In this document: one piece after another, positions 8,912 through 16,843 of the stretch
Layout: every line of letters begins with the position of its first letter
How positions within the stretch are numbered: the first letter of the stretch is position 1
Assembly: GCA_041862375.1 (NCBI GenBank)
Contig: JBGVTE010000032.1
Coordinates: 1-35,277, forward strand
DNA: 35,277 bases
Reading direction: 5' to 3'
Source of the DNA: WVZL01 sp041862375
GTDB lineage: Bacteria; Acidobacteriota; Aminicenantia; Aminicenantales; Aminicenantaceae
The notes under the pieces: generated by a model
Database searches by the model: none
What the model saw: the letters and a program-made list of their open reading frames with translations, nothing else
Told to the model about the DNA's origin: nothing
Translations under genes and position numbers: made by a program

Positions 8912-8983
8912 CCGGTCAGTAATTCGGTCAGTAAAATCAGACTAATTTCAGCTTATAATGACTAATTCAGACTTAATCTGATT
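8912..8983. promoter_or_regulatory. Tandem and inverted repeats ahead of the broken small gene
   Basis: CGGTCAGTAA occurs twice in tandem with a 12-bp period (8912-8934). It is followed by an imperfect 11-bp inverted repeat, AATCAGACTAA (8935-8945) against TTAATCTGATT (8973-8983). A TATAAT-like element lies inside its loop. The arrangement looks like an operator/promoter region for the small gene at 8598-8848. This is inferred from pattern only. Confidence 0.35.
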
Positions 8984-9048
8984 AAATTGCCGAAAATTAC
9001 AAATAAGTTGTAAGTTGCTGATTTGGATGCAAGAACAGGGAGAAAATG

Positions 9049-9124
9049 TGGCGCGCCTGGCAGGATTCGAACCTGTGACCTACGGATCCGGAGTCCGTCG
9101 CTCTATCCCCTGAGCTACAGGCGC
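9049..9124 (-). tRNA. tRNA-Arg (anticodon CCG)
   Basis: The minus strand folds into a standard cloverleaf: acceptor GCGCCTG/CAGGCGC, D-stem GCTC/GAGC, anticodon stem ACGGA/TCCGT around the loop CTCCGGA (anticodon CCG, reading CGG), variable loop AGGTC, T-loop TTCGAAT, G discriminator and an encoded CCA. The outermost T-stem pair is an A:C mismatch. Its 5' end lies only 7 nt after the AbiEii-like stop codon, so it may be co-transcribed with the toxin-antitoxin pair. Its last 26 nt are repeated at 4004-4029. Confidence 0.93.
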
Positions 9125-9131
9125 ACCATTG

Positions 9132-9980
9132 CTATTTCTTTTGAGAGGCCTTCTCCAAAAGTCTAATTGAAGTATGCCACGCCGCTTCAAATGTAACTTT
9201 TAAATTTGTTGGGATTAAATATTCAAGACCTTGCCGCCAATTATTTTCATATTCAGACTTCCGCGTAATAACTTTATCAAGGTCTATTGCATCAAGTGAA
9301 ATCCCTTTGGCCTGGCATTTTTTGGGAAATGCTTCTATCACTTTTTCAATACTGTCGACATGTCTTGATAGATGATACAAATCAAATATGTCATGAGGAA
9401 TTGCTTGTTTCCTCTGGCCAGAAAAGGCCCTCAATTTCTCTGCCATCATTTCTTCCAAACAATACACCTTTATAGCTGCAGCAGGCAATTCCTCTCTGTC
9501 CGAATATTGGTGAAAAACAGCTAGAATATTAGTTGGGAATACAAGGCTCTCATCTCGATTTGTATGAATTCGTATTGAACGAGGTGAGCCACCATAATTC
9601 CAAGGTCCAAAGTAATATATCCTAGCTTCATAGGATTCTTTGCCGTAATCATCCTCGATAATATCTACCACTAGCTCTCTTTCATCAGTTCGAATGCCAA
9701 TTGCATCCTGCATTGCAATGTTAGCTGAGCCCAGGACATCTCGGAGATTCTCAACGGAAATTGTACCCAGAACTGTGAAGTCAAGATCTTCTGAAAAGCG
9801 ATATTCCTTAAAATAACATTTCCGAAGTGCTGTCCCTCCTTTGAAGAGCCATTTTTTCTGAACAGTGGATTGGGTACCCAAGAAACACAAGTAGCAACCC
9901 AAAACATAATCATTATCAATCACTCTCGGCTCTAAGCCTAATGTGCCAGCTATCCTTTGGACCTCACCAACTGAAATCAA
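9132..9980 (-). CDS. abiEii: AbiEii-like nucleotidyltransferase toxin (type IV TA)
   Basis: A 282-residue DNA-polymerase-beta-fold nucleotidyltransferase of the AbiEii family. These are toxins of type IV toxin-antitoxin/abortive-infection systems; characterised relatives add nucleotides to tRNA acceptor ends. The core motifs are present: WLFKGGTALRKCYF followed by RFSEDLDFTVL (catalytic acidic pair), and later the conserved helix EEMMAEKLRAFSGQRKQAIPHD with DIFDLYHLSRH. The start is TTG at 9980, immediately after the antitoxin TGA. A GGAG lies about 8 nt upstream inside the antitoxin gene, so translation is probably coupled. The stop lies 7 nt ahead of tRNA-Arg. Confidence 0.87.
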   Translation of the reverse strand: MISVGEVQRIAGTLGLEPRVIDNDYVLGCYLCFLGTQSTVQKKWLFKGGTALRKCYFKEYRFSEDLDFTVLGTISVENLRDVLGSANIAMQDAIGIRTDERELVVDIIEDDYGKESYEARIYYFGPWNYGGSPRSIRIHTNRDESLVFPTNILAVFHQYSDREELPAAAIKVYCLEEMMAEKLRAFSGQRKQAIPHDIFDLYHLSRHVDSIEKVIEAFPKKCQAKGISLDAIDLDKVITRKSEYENNWRQGLEYLIPTNLKVTFEAAWHTSIRLLEKASQKK

Positions 9981-10784
9981 TCAAATCTCCGTATTTATCA
10001 GAATCTTCCAGCGAGTGGAGATTTTTCCTGACTTTGGCCCGGCTGCATTAAGAGCGCTAATCCCTTTGGTCAATCCTTGTTGCCATTCCTCAAGCATATT
10101 CTTTGCTTCTATAGGCAACTGAGACACAAGCTTCTCAAAGAGATAGCCGAGGCGCTTTTTAACGGCTCCATTAGGAAATCGTTCTGCGTATTCGTTCAAT
10201 CTTGCCCAGGAAATCTCCTTGGCAGCTTCTCTTACGGCCTTTGCAAGCTCCATGATGGATCCGCTCCTTTCTATATAATCAGCACAGTCTATGAGTGTTT
10301 TCTCCTTGTCGGTGATTAGACAGGCCTTTCCATCTCGCCATTCTTTAGTGTGACCATAGAATTTTCTTTTTGAAACCGTAATAATTTCGTATTCCACACC
10401 GAAAATCTTATGCTTAGATCTCGATTTTCTTTTCGTTGTCTGAACATAAATGACCCGAGGAATTTGCTCAGTCCAATTCCAATGGCGTATGGCAGTCCAA
10501 TAGGCAATTGCCGCAGGCTCTGCAATGAAGCCTGCTACGACATATGAGTCAGCACTCCACTTTCTTTGAGGGCCAGCTTCCAGAGGAATGATGAGGTACT
10601 TACCTCTTTCAATCCGCTCTATCCACCCTTTTTTTTCAAGCCTCCACAGAATGTCATAGGTAAGCTTCCTGCTTTTCCAAAAGTGAACAGCTTCATCCAG
10701 CAGGAAAAAGCCATTATTTTTAGTGGCAAAGAGAGAGATAAACTGAGCCTCTTTAGGACCTAATTCTGTTATATTTTTTAACAT
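9981..10784 (-). CDS. abiEi: AbiEi-like antitoxin / transcriptional regulator
   Basis: A 267-residue AbiEi-family protein, the antitoxin partner of AbiEii, which in known systems also represses its own promoter. The N-terminal winged helix is visible at about 8-65 (LGPKEAQFISLF, LTYDILWRLEKKGWIERIERGKYLI). It is followed by the AbiEi core: EPAAIAYWTAIRHWNWTEQIP, the VQTTKRKSR strand and DKEKTLIDCADY. It is transcribed first, with the toxin gene directly abutting. The ATG at 10784 has only a weak purine-rich ribosome site. It is divergent from the histidine kinase gene, with a shared intergenic region of about 230 bp. Confidence 0.87.
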   Translation of the reverse strand: MLKNITELGPKEAQFISLFATKNNGFFLLDEAVHFWKSRKLTYDILWRLEKKGWIERIERGKYLIIPLEAGPQRKWSADSYVVAGFIAEPAAIAYWTAIRHWNWTEQIPRVIYVQTTKRKSRSKHKIFGVEYEIITVSKRKFYGHTKEWRDGKACLITDKEKTLIDCADYIERSGSIMELAKAVREAAKEISWARLNEYAERFPNGAVKKRLGYLFEKLVSQLPIEAKNMLEEWQQGLTKGISALNAAGPKSGKISTRWKILINTEI

Positions 10785-10888
10785 GAATCTCTTATTTTAA
10801 ATCAGAATTTCGTGTAAAAAAATATAATAAATCCAAAAAAAAGTCAAGTTACCCAAATCCACAAGATCAAAATAATACTAATATTACT

Positions 10889-10921
10889 ACTTAAGTCCAG
10901 ACGCCACTTGGACATATAAGT
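10889..10921. promoter_or_regulatory. Imperfect inverted repeat, candidate operator
   Basis: ACTTAAGTCCA (10889-10899) faces TGGAC...TAAGT (10909-10921), with a 9-nt centre. It lies in the divergent region between abiEi and the histidine kinase, 60-90 bp ahead of the kinase. It could be an AbiEi operator or a regulator-binding site. There is no further evidence. Confidence 0.35.
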
Positions 10922-10982
10922 TCAGTAGAACATAGCAAATAGCTGAAAATAACAAAGTAAAAATCTTTACTCAAGAATTAGT

Positions 10983-10988
10983 TATAAT
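10983..10988 (+). promoter_or_regulatory. Candidate -10 element of the histidine kinase promoter
   Basis: A perfect TATAAT lies about 27 nt ahead of the preferred kinase start at 11016. No good -35 is seen at the right distance. If used, transcription would begin near 10995, downstream of the alternative ATG at 10992. This supports the later TTG start. Confidence 0.45.
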
Positions 10989-11015
10989 ATAATGGTAATA
11001 GAAGGAGAAATTGTA

Positions 11016-12542
11016 TTGAGAAAAGAAGACGAAATCACAAAAGAATTCTTAGAAAACATCTTGGAAAGCATGGAAGGGGGGGTCTTTACTGTAGATAAAA
11101 AAGCCAGGATCACCTCATTTAATCGTGCTGCTGAGGAGATAACTGGTTTCAAGAAAGAAGAAGTACTGAATAAGAAATGTTGTCGTATTCTTAGGAGTGA
11201 TCTCTGTCAAGAAAAATGTCCTTTAAAAGAGACCTTAGAAACTGGAAAAACGTTTCACAATTATGAAATAATGATCACCAATAAAGTTGGGAATAAAGTT
11301 CCTGTAAACATAGCGACTTCACCACTGCAAACCAGCAATAATGAGATAATTGGTGCTTTAGAAAACTTCAGGGACTTAACTAAACATAAAGGATTATGGG
11401 CGAAGTTGCGCCTGGAAAGAAATAAAGCACAGCAGTACCTCAATATAGCGGGAGTTATAATCGTAGCCATTGATGACAAAGGAGTAGTCACCCTTATCAA
11501 CAAAAAGGGGTGCGATGTTCTGGGTTACAGAGAAGAAGAAATTATCGGCAACAACTGGTTTGATTTATGTGTCCCGGAAAAGATAAGAGAAGAGGTAAAA
11601 GGTGTTTTCAAAAAACTGATGACAGGAAAAAACGAGGTGGTTGCATACTATGAAAATCCAATTTTGACCAAATCTGGTGAAGAAAGGATTATTGCCTGGC
11701 ACAATACGATACTAACACATGAAAAGGGTCATATAATAGGCACTCTCAGTTCAGGAGAAGACATCACCAAACGTAAGCAAACGGAAGCAGAATTGATCAG
11801 GTCAGAGAAGCTTGCCTCCTTAGGTCAGTTAGCCGCAAGCGTTGCTCATGAAGTGAATAATCCCTTAGCTGGCATTCTGGTCTATGTAAAACTTCTTCTC
11901 AAGAAGTATAAAGAAAAGAAACTACAGACTGAAGTGACAGAAACACAGCTTTTCAAGATGGAAAAGGAACTGGAGAGAACTTCCCGGATAATCAGAAATC
12001 TTCTCGATTTCGCACGTCAATCAGAACCAACCAAAAGGCCGGTCGAAATAAACAAAGCAGTAGAAGCAGCTTTGTTATTAGTCGGACATCAATTTAGCCT
12101 TGAAAATATAACGCTTAAGAAGAAATTAGATACGCAACTTCCTCTTGTTCTTGCGGACTTTGACCAGATCCAGCAGGTATTGATAAATATCATCCTGAAT
12201 GCAACCCAGGCAATGCCTAATGGCGGTATATTAACAATCACCACATCGGTTGCTGAAGGCATTAAAATCGGTGAATCACTCAAAAATACCGTAAGAATTG
12301 ACATCAGCGACACAGGAGTTGGAATTTCCAAAGAAAACATGAGTAATCTCTTCACACCTTTCTTCACCACCAAAGAAAAAGGCAAAGGTGTAGGACTTGG
12401 ACTCTCAGTTGTTCATGGGATTATCGGGCGACATAAAGGGAAGGTAGAAGTAGACAGTAATCCTAACGTCGGTACAAAATTTACGATATATCTGGAGGTT
12501 ATGGATGAGAAAAAGGACGAAAATACTCGTCGTAGACGATGA
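11016..12542 (+). CDS. PAS-domain sensor histidine kinase (NtrB-like)
   Basis: A soluble two-PAS histidine kinase of about 508 residues. PAS1 covers about 10-125 and carries a cysteine-rich segment, CCRILRSDLCQEKCPL. PAS2 covers about 140-260 (GVVTLINKKGCDVLGYREEEI). The HisKA dimerisation helix has the phospho-acceptor His in SVAHEVNNPLAG. The ATPase domain shows the N box (VLINIILNATQAM), G1 (DISDTGVGI) and G2 (GKGVGLGLSV). No membrane helix is present, so the signal is cytoplasmic. A redox or metal cue at the PAS1 cysteines is possible but unproven. The TTG start at 11016 is preferred because GAAGGAG lies 8 nt upstream; an in-frame ATG at 10992 overlaps the -10 region. It overlaps the following response regulator by 38 bp and is surely its partner. 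Confidence 0.88.
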   Translation: MRKEDEITKEFLENILESMEGGVFTVDKKARITSFNRAAEEITGFKKEEVLNKKCCRILRSDLCQEKCPLKETLETGKTFHNYEIMITNKVGNKVPVNIATSPLQTSNNEIIGALENFRDLTKHKGLWAKLRLERNKAQQYLNIAGVIIVAIDDKGVVTLINKKGCDVLGYREEEIIGNNWFDLCVPEKIREEVKGVFKKLMTGKNEVVAYYENPILTKSGEERIIAWHNTILTHEKGHIIGTLSSGEDITKRKQTEAELIRSEKLASLGQLAASVAHEVNNPLAGILVYVKLLLKKYKEKKLQTEVTETQLFKMEKELERTSRIIRNLLDFARQSEPTKRPVEINKAVEAALLLVGHQFSLENITLKKKLDTQLPLVLADFDQIQQVLINIILNATQAMPNGGILTITTSVAEGIKIGESLKNTVRIDISDTGVGISKENMSNLFTPFFTTKEKGKGVGLGLSVVHGIIGRHKGKVEVDSNPNVGTKFTIYLEVMDEKKDENTRRRR

Positions 12543-13857
12543 AAGTATAATTAGAGAATCGCTCCGCGACTGGCTGAGCAGTGTTGGTTATAAAGTGGAA
12601 ATTGCTGAGTCGGGAGAGGAAGCACTCCGGATAATCAGGCAGAAGAAGATTAAAATTATGCTTGCCGACCTAATCATGCCAGGCATGGATGGTATTGAAC
12701 TAATGAAAAAGGCCAAAAAGATAGTACCTGAAATCTCAACAGTCATCATAACGGCTCACGGCACAATTCAGACAGCAATAACCGCGATAAGAGAAGGTGC
12801 TCATGATTACATCGAAAAACCTTTCTGCCCGGAAAAAGTTGAACATCTCATAAAAAACTTAGTGGAACATCAGGATCTGATTGAGGAAAATATCTCACTC
12901 CGGCGGAGGATTGAGGATAGATACCAATTCGAGGGTATCATCGCTAAAAGCCCTAAGATGCTAAAGATAATTGAACTTACTAAAATTGTGGCCCCAACTA
13001 GTGTCACAGTATTAATTATAGGAAACACTGGTACGGGCAAGGAAGTTGTTGCTCGAGCTATTCATCATCAAAGTCAACGACGAAATAAACCCTTTATTGC
13101 CACAAGCTGCGCAGCTCTTCCAGAAAGTTTGCTTGAAAGTGAACTCTTCGGCCATGAAAAAGGTTCTTTTACAGGTGCAGCGGAAAGAAAAAAAGGCAAG
13201 TTCGAGGCGGGAGACAAAGGCACCTTATTTCTTGATGAAATAGGCGAAATAAACGCCAATACACAGATCCATCTCCTAAGAGCACTTGAAGAGAAAAAGA
13301 TTACCAGAGTTGGCGGTAACGAAGAAATTGATGCTGATGTACGTGTTATTGCTGCTACAAATAGGAATTTAAAAACTTTAGTTGATCAGGGGAAATTCAG
13401 AGAGGATCTGTATTACAGATTAAATGTAGTAACTATTGACCTCCCTCCCCTTAAGGATAGGAGAGAGGATATTCTTCCGTTGGCTGAGTATTTTTTAAAA
13501 AAGTATGCTGAAAAAAATAATAAAAGTATTAAAAATTGCTCTCCTGAGGTAGTAGAATTTATGCTGAATTACTCCTGGCCCGGTAATGTTCGAGAGCTAG
13601 AAAACATGATCGAACGCGGTGTAATTCTATCAAAAAATAATGCAATCACTCTGGCAGAACTTCCAAAGGACATTATTCATCCGACTCCTGCAAACGGAAA
13701 AACCATCGAAGCAGTGATGAGAAATCATATTATTAACGTGCTTGAAGAGACAAAAGGCAATATCTCAAAAGCAGCGAAGATACTTGGTATCCGGCGGATG
13801 ACTCTTTATAATAAGCTAAAAAGATATAATTATACCGTCAATAAATTAGACATATAA
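12505..13857 (+). CDS. NtrC-family sigma-54 response regulator
   Basis: A 450-residue enhancer-binding protein. The receiver domain (1-120) has an acidic pocket and phospho-acceptor Asp in MLADLIMPGMDG, with the conserved Lys in YIEKPF. The AAA+ domain (about 140-380) has a Walker A of GNTGTGKE, where GESGTGKE is usual. Its sigma-54 contact loop is GSFTGA rather than GAFTGA. It also has FLDEIGEI (Walker B), ATNRNL and REDLYYRLNV. The C-terminus is a Fis-type helix-turn-helix (ISKAAKILGIRRMTLYNKL). The ATG at 12505 is preceded by GGAGG. It overlaps the kinase gene. The next transcription unit has a consensus sigma-54 promoter, a likely target. Confidence 0.92.
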   Translation: MRKRTKILVVDDESIIRESLRDWLSSVGYKVEIAESGEEALRIIRQKKIKIMLADLIMPGMDGIELMKKAKKIVPEISTVIITAHGTIQTAITAIREGAHDYIEKPFCPEKVEHLIKNLVEHQDLIEENISLRRRIEDRYQFEGIIAKSPKMLKIIELTKIVAPTSVTVLIIGNTGTGKEVVARAIHHQSQRRNKPFIATSCAALPESLLESELFGHEKGSFTGAAERKKGKFEAGDKGTLFLDEIGEINANTQIHLLRALEEKKITRVGGNEEIDADVRVIAATNRNLKTLVDQGKFREDLYYRLNVVTIDLPPLKDRREDILPLAEYFLKKYAEKNNKSIKNCSPEVVEFMLNYSWPGNVRELENMIERGVILSKNNAITLAELPKDIIHPTPANGKTIEAVMRNHIINVLEETKGNISKAAKILGIRRMTLYNKLKRYNYTVNKLDI

Positions 13858-13888
13858 TGTCCAAATAATTTACAGTTCTCCCCTTTTT

Positions 13889-13906
13889 GTCAATCTTTCG
13901 TCAATC
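13889..13906. promoter_or_regulatory. Direct repeat GTCAATC, candidate enhancer (UAS)
   Basis: GTCAATC occurs at 13889-13895 and 13900-13906, 11 bp apart, so on the same face of the helix. It lies about 90 bp upstream of the sigma-54 promoter and just after the activator gene. This is a reasonable position for an upstream activator site, but the assignment is inference. Confidence 0.3.
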
Positions 13907-13982
13907 CTGATTTTTATCATAACTCATTTATTTTTATATAATTAGTGCAATCATTAAAACATACTTTAAACTATGCCCAGTT

Positions 13983-13999
13983 TTGGCACACTACTTGCA
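13983..13999 (+). promoter_or_regulatory. Sigma-54 (-24/-12) promoter
   Basis: TTGGCACACTACTTGCA fits the TGGCAC-N5-TTGCA consensus, with exactly 10 nt between the GG and GC dinucleotides. It points toward the response regulator at 14243, giving a leader of about 230 nt that contains a palindromic repeat. The preceding gene encodes a sigma-54 activator. Confidence 0.8.
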
Positions 14000-14050
14000 A
14001 CATCTATATAATCCTAATGAGGTTACTAATACAAACACAGTATATGAAGT

Positions 14051-14132
14051 GTTATTGCGAGGTACGAAGTGAGGAAGCAATCTCGTTTAAATATGAGAAA
14101 TTGCCACGCTCCCGATGGTCGCTCGCAATTAC
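14051..14132. repeat. Palindromic dispersed repeat, copy 2
   Basis: The left arm starts GTTATTGCGAG and runs into AAGCAATCTC. The right arm starts GAGAAATTGCCACGCT and ends GCTCGCAATTAC. It is the same family as 31-138 and would form a long hairpin in the untranslated leader downstream of the sigma-54 promoter. Confidence 0.65.
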
Positions 14133-14242
14133 TATATAATAATATTTAATAATGCGTTTGTGTTAATTCCAATAGGATAGTTACCGTCGTACAAATTGTC
14201 CTAATGGAAATAGGCTAAAATTAAAAAGATTGGAGGTTAGCC

Positions 14243-15037
14243 ATGCAAAAAGAATTTATGTTGGTTGTAGAAGATGAGGATATTTTGCGGGAGGCATTGG
14301 TAGATTACTTCTCAGGCGAAGGTCATAAGGTCGACACTGCCAATGATGGCGATAATGCATTGGAAAAAATTGCTTTAGAAGATTACGACGTCATGATAAT
14401 CGATCTCAAATTACCAGGTCGTGATGGGCTTTCCGTACTGCAAGAAGCAAAAGCAAAGAATCCGAAAGCGAAAGTTATTATCATCACGGCTTATCCCTCG
14501 TTTGAAACCAAAATGGAGGCAATGCGTAGAGGTGCTATTGATTATTTGCCAAAGCCTTTTGAATTAAACCATCTTGAAACCTTAATCAAGAAATCCTACA
14601 AAGTTGATGTAGTCCCTGCTCCGCCTGTTGAAGAACCCATAGTTGAAGAGAAAATTGCCACTCCCTGCATCTGGATGCAATCGGGCATAGTCAAGAAACA
14701 TATGTGTACGCGCACTTATCTTTGTGATAAAGGATGTAACTTTCATGCAGCGATGATGAAAAAAGATAAATTCAGAAATGATCCGAGGATTAAACCTTTC
14801 ATTGACAAACTCACCTCTCTACTAGGAAGAAATCAGTGCAGATATATTATGAGTGGAAATCTTTCTTTCCGTTCCTGTGCAAGACTTTACCACTGCGAGA
14901 GCTGCGAACTTGACCAAATGATCCAGTATAAAATAGACTGCCAACAAGTCAATAAGGCTGCGCTCAGAAAAAAGATGCAGGCAAAAAAATTCGACCAGGT
15001 AACACGGAAGCATAATCTGGTCCAAGGCGACAACTGA
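14243..15037 (+). CDS. Response regulator with cysteine-rich C-terminal domain
   Basis: A 264-residue protein. Residues 1-125 form a CheY-like receiver with an acidic pair (EDED), phospho-acceptor Asp54 (MIIDLKLPG), a signalling Thr (IITAY) and Lys in YLPKPF. After a proline-rich linker come two repeats of a Cys motif: CIWMQSGIVKKHMCTR with LCDKGCNF, then CRYIMSGNLSFRSCARLYHC with CESCELD. Four cysteines per repeat suggest metal or redox-centre binding. Related C-x(~13)-C...CxxC modules are known fused to other signalling proteins, but their function is not established to my knowledge. The start is supported by TTGGAGG upstream. Expression probably depends on the sigma-54 promoter at 13983. 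There is no DNA-binding domain, so output may be by protein contact. Confidence 0.8.
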   Translation: MQKEFMLVVEDEDILREALVDYFSGEGHKVDTANDGDNALEKIALEDYDVMIIDLKLPGRDGLSVLQEAKAKNPKAKVIIITAYPSFETKMEAMRRGAIDYLPKPFELNHLETLIKKSYKVDVVPAPPVEEPIVEEKIATPCIWMQSGIVKKHMCTRTYLCDKGCNFHAAMMKKDKFRNDPRIKPFIDKLTSLLGRNQCRYIMSGNLSFRSCARLYHCESCELDQMIQYKIDCQQVNKAALRKKMQAKKFDQVTRKHNLVQGDN

Positions 15038-15133
15038 ATCCGATTAATTCTGATTCCTCAACCCGATTTAAATCGACCACTTTTTGGTTTATTTCAGATT
15101 GGAGTAAAATAAGTTCAAAACGAGGTATCCGTC

Positions 15134-16843
15134 CTACTGGCGAGAAGATTCTTTCCGTTCCTGTGCTTTTCTAATTTTTTCCCAAGGATCACGAAGGGAT
15201 ACAGTGTGATTGAAAACCAGCCTTTCAGGTGAAGAATCGACAGTATCAGCACAGAAATATCCCTTTCTCTCAAACTGATACCGGCTTCCAGGTGGGGCGT
15301 TCTTCAGGCCTGGCTCCAGCTTGCATGACTTTAAAACCTCCAGGGATTTCGGATTCAGGTTAGATTTGTAATCAGAACCTTCTTCTACCTCGCTCGGATC
15401 CCGCTTGGTGAAAAGGTAATTGTACAAACGCACCTCGGCCTCGATTGCATGCGCTGCCGAAACCCAATGCAGCGTACTCTTGACTTTGCGCCCATCAGGC
15501 GCATCGCCGCCTCTTGTTTCAGGATCATAGGTGCAATGTAACTCCAAAATTTCTCCTGTTTTTTTATCCTTTACAACATCCACACATTTAATAAAATAGG
15601 CATAACGCAAGCGCACCTCCCGGCCGGGTGCTAAACGGTAAAATTTCTTGGGCGGCTCCTCCAGAAAATCGTCCTTTTCTATATAGATAACCTGGGAAAA
15701 GGGAACCTTCCTTGTTCCCATAGTGGGATCTTCAGGGTTGTTGACAGCATCCAATTCCTCAGCCTTATTGTCAGGATAATTTGTAATTACAACCTTAAGC
15801 GGCCGCAATACAGCCATTACACGAGGAGCTGTTTTGTTTAATTCCTCACGGAGGCAGTTTTCAAGCATAACAATATCGACGATACTGTTAGCTTTTGCCA
15901 CGCCGATAATATCACAGAACTTCCTTATTGCCGCTGGAGTATACCCCCGTCTTCTCAGGCCTGACAGAGCAGGCATACGCGGATCGTCCCATCCGCTCAC
16001 ATATCCTTCTTCCACGAGCTCCAGCAGCCTTCGCTTACTCATAATAGTATGACTGAGGTTGAGCCGCGCAAACTCAATCTGCTGTGGATGATGAACATCT
16101 AACTGTTCAAGAATCCAATCGTAAAGCGGTCGGTTATTCTCAAACTCAAGCGTACAAATTGAATGTGTAATCCCTTCAATTGAATCAGAGAGACAGTGCG
16201 CAAAGTCATACATGGGATAAATACACCACTCATTGCCTGTTCTGTGGTGTTCTGCCCGGCGAATCCGGAAGAGTGTTGGATCGCGCATTAATAAGTTAGG
16301 ATGTGACATATCGATCTTTGCTCTCAAAACACGAGAGCCATCCTCAAACTCTCCCTCTCTCATGCGGGTGAACAGGTCCAGGTTCTCTTCAACTGAGCGG
16401 TTCCTGTACGGGCTCTCGATGCCTGGCTTTGTTAGGGTGCCGCGGTAATCTCTTATCTGCTCTGTACTCAAGTCGCAGACATATGCCTTGCCCTTTTTTA
16501 CCAGCTCAACTGCATACTCGTAGAGCTTTCCAAAGTAATCAGATGCATAGAATTCCCGATCTTCCCAGTCGAATCCGAGCCATCTAACATCATTCTTAAT
16601 AGATTCCACGTACTCGATATCTTCTTTCACAGGATTTGTATCGTCAAAGCGCAGGTTACAGAGGCCGCCATAATCAATGGCAATCCCAAAGTTCAGGCAA
16701 ATTGACTTGGCATGCCCGATGTGAAGGTAGCCGTTCGGTTCGGGAGGAAACCGGGTATGAACCCGGCCTCCGTACTTATTTGTCTTCAGGTCTTCATCAA
16801 TAATGTCTCGGATAAAATTTGACTTGGCTTCCGGATTTTTCAT
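15134..16843 (-). CDS. glnS: Glutaminyl-tRNA synthetase
   Basis: A 569-residue class I aminoacyl-tRNA synthetase that charges tRNA-Gln with glutamine. The N-terminal FPPEPNGYLHIGHAKS contains the HIGH motif (41-44), and MSKRR (268-272) is the KMSKS-loop equivalent. Other GlnRS hallmarks are RFDDTNP, TLEFENNRPLYDWI and a two-part beta-barrel anticodon-binding region that ends normally. Length matches the E. coli-type enzyme. Its ATG overlaps the gltX stop (ATGA), so the two are one operon with gltX first. It converges on the cysteine-rich response regulator. Presence of GlnRS implies direct Gln-tRNA charging. Confidence 0.96.
   Translation of the reverse strand: MKNPEAKSNFIRDIIDEDLKTNKYGGRVHTRFPPEPNGYLHIGHAKSICLNFGIAIDYGGLCNLRFDDTNPVKEDIEYVESIKNDVRWLGFDWEDREFYASDYFGKLYEYAVELVKKGKAYVCDLSTEQIRDYRGTLTKPGIESPYRNRSVEENLDLFTRMREGEFEDGSRVLRAKIDMSHPNLLMRDPTLFRIRRAEHHRTGNEWCIYPMYDFAHCLSDSIEGITHSICTLEFENNRPLYDWILEQLDVHHPQQIEFARLNLSHTIMSKRRLLELVEEGYVSGWDDPRMPALSGLRRRGYTPAAIRKFCDIIGVAKANSIVDIVMLENCLREELNKTAPRVMAVLRPLKVVITNYPDNKAEELDAVNNPEDPTMGTRKVPFSQVIYIEKDDFLEEPPKKFYRLAPGREVRLRYAYFIKCVDVVKDKKTGEILELHCTYDPETRGGDAPDGRKVKSTLHWVSAAHAIEAEVRLYNYLFTKRDPSEVEEGSDYKSNLNPKSLEVLKSCKLEPGLKNAPPGSRYQFERKGYFCADTVDSSPERLVFNHTVSLRDPWEKIRKAQERKESSRQ

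Noticed and set aside
8912..8934. Start of a CRISPR array
   Set aside because: Only two adjacent 12-bp units with no spacer. No repeat-spacer pattern or cas genes anywhere in the window.
15050..15110. CGATTTAAATCG palindrome between the response regulator and glnS as a bidirectional terminator
   Set aside because: Perfect but only 12 bp with no loop and a poor T-run. Too weak to call.
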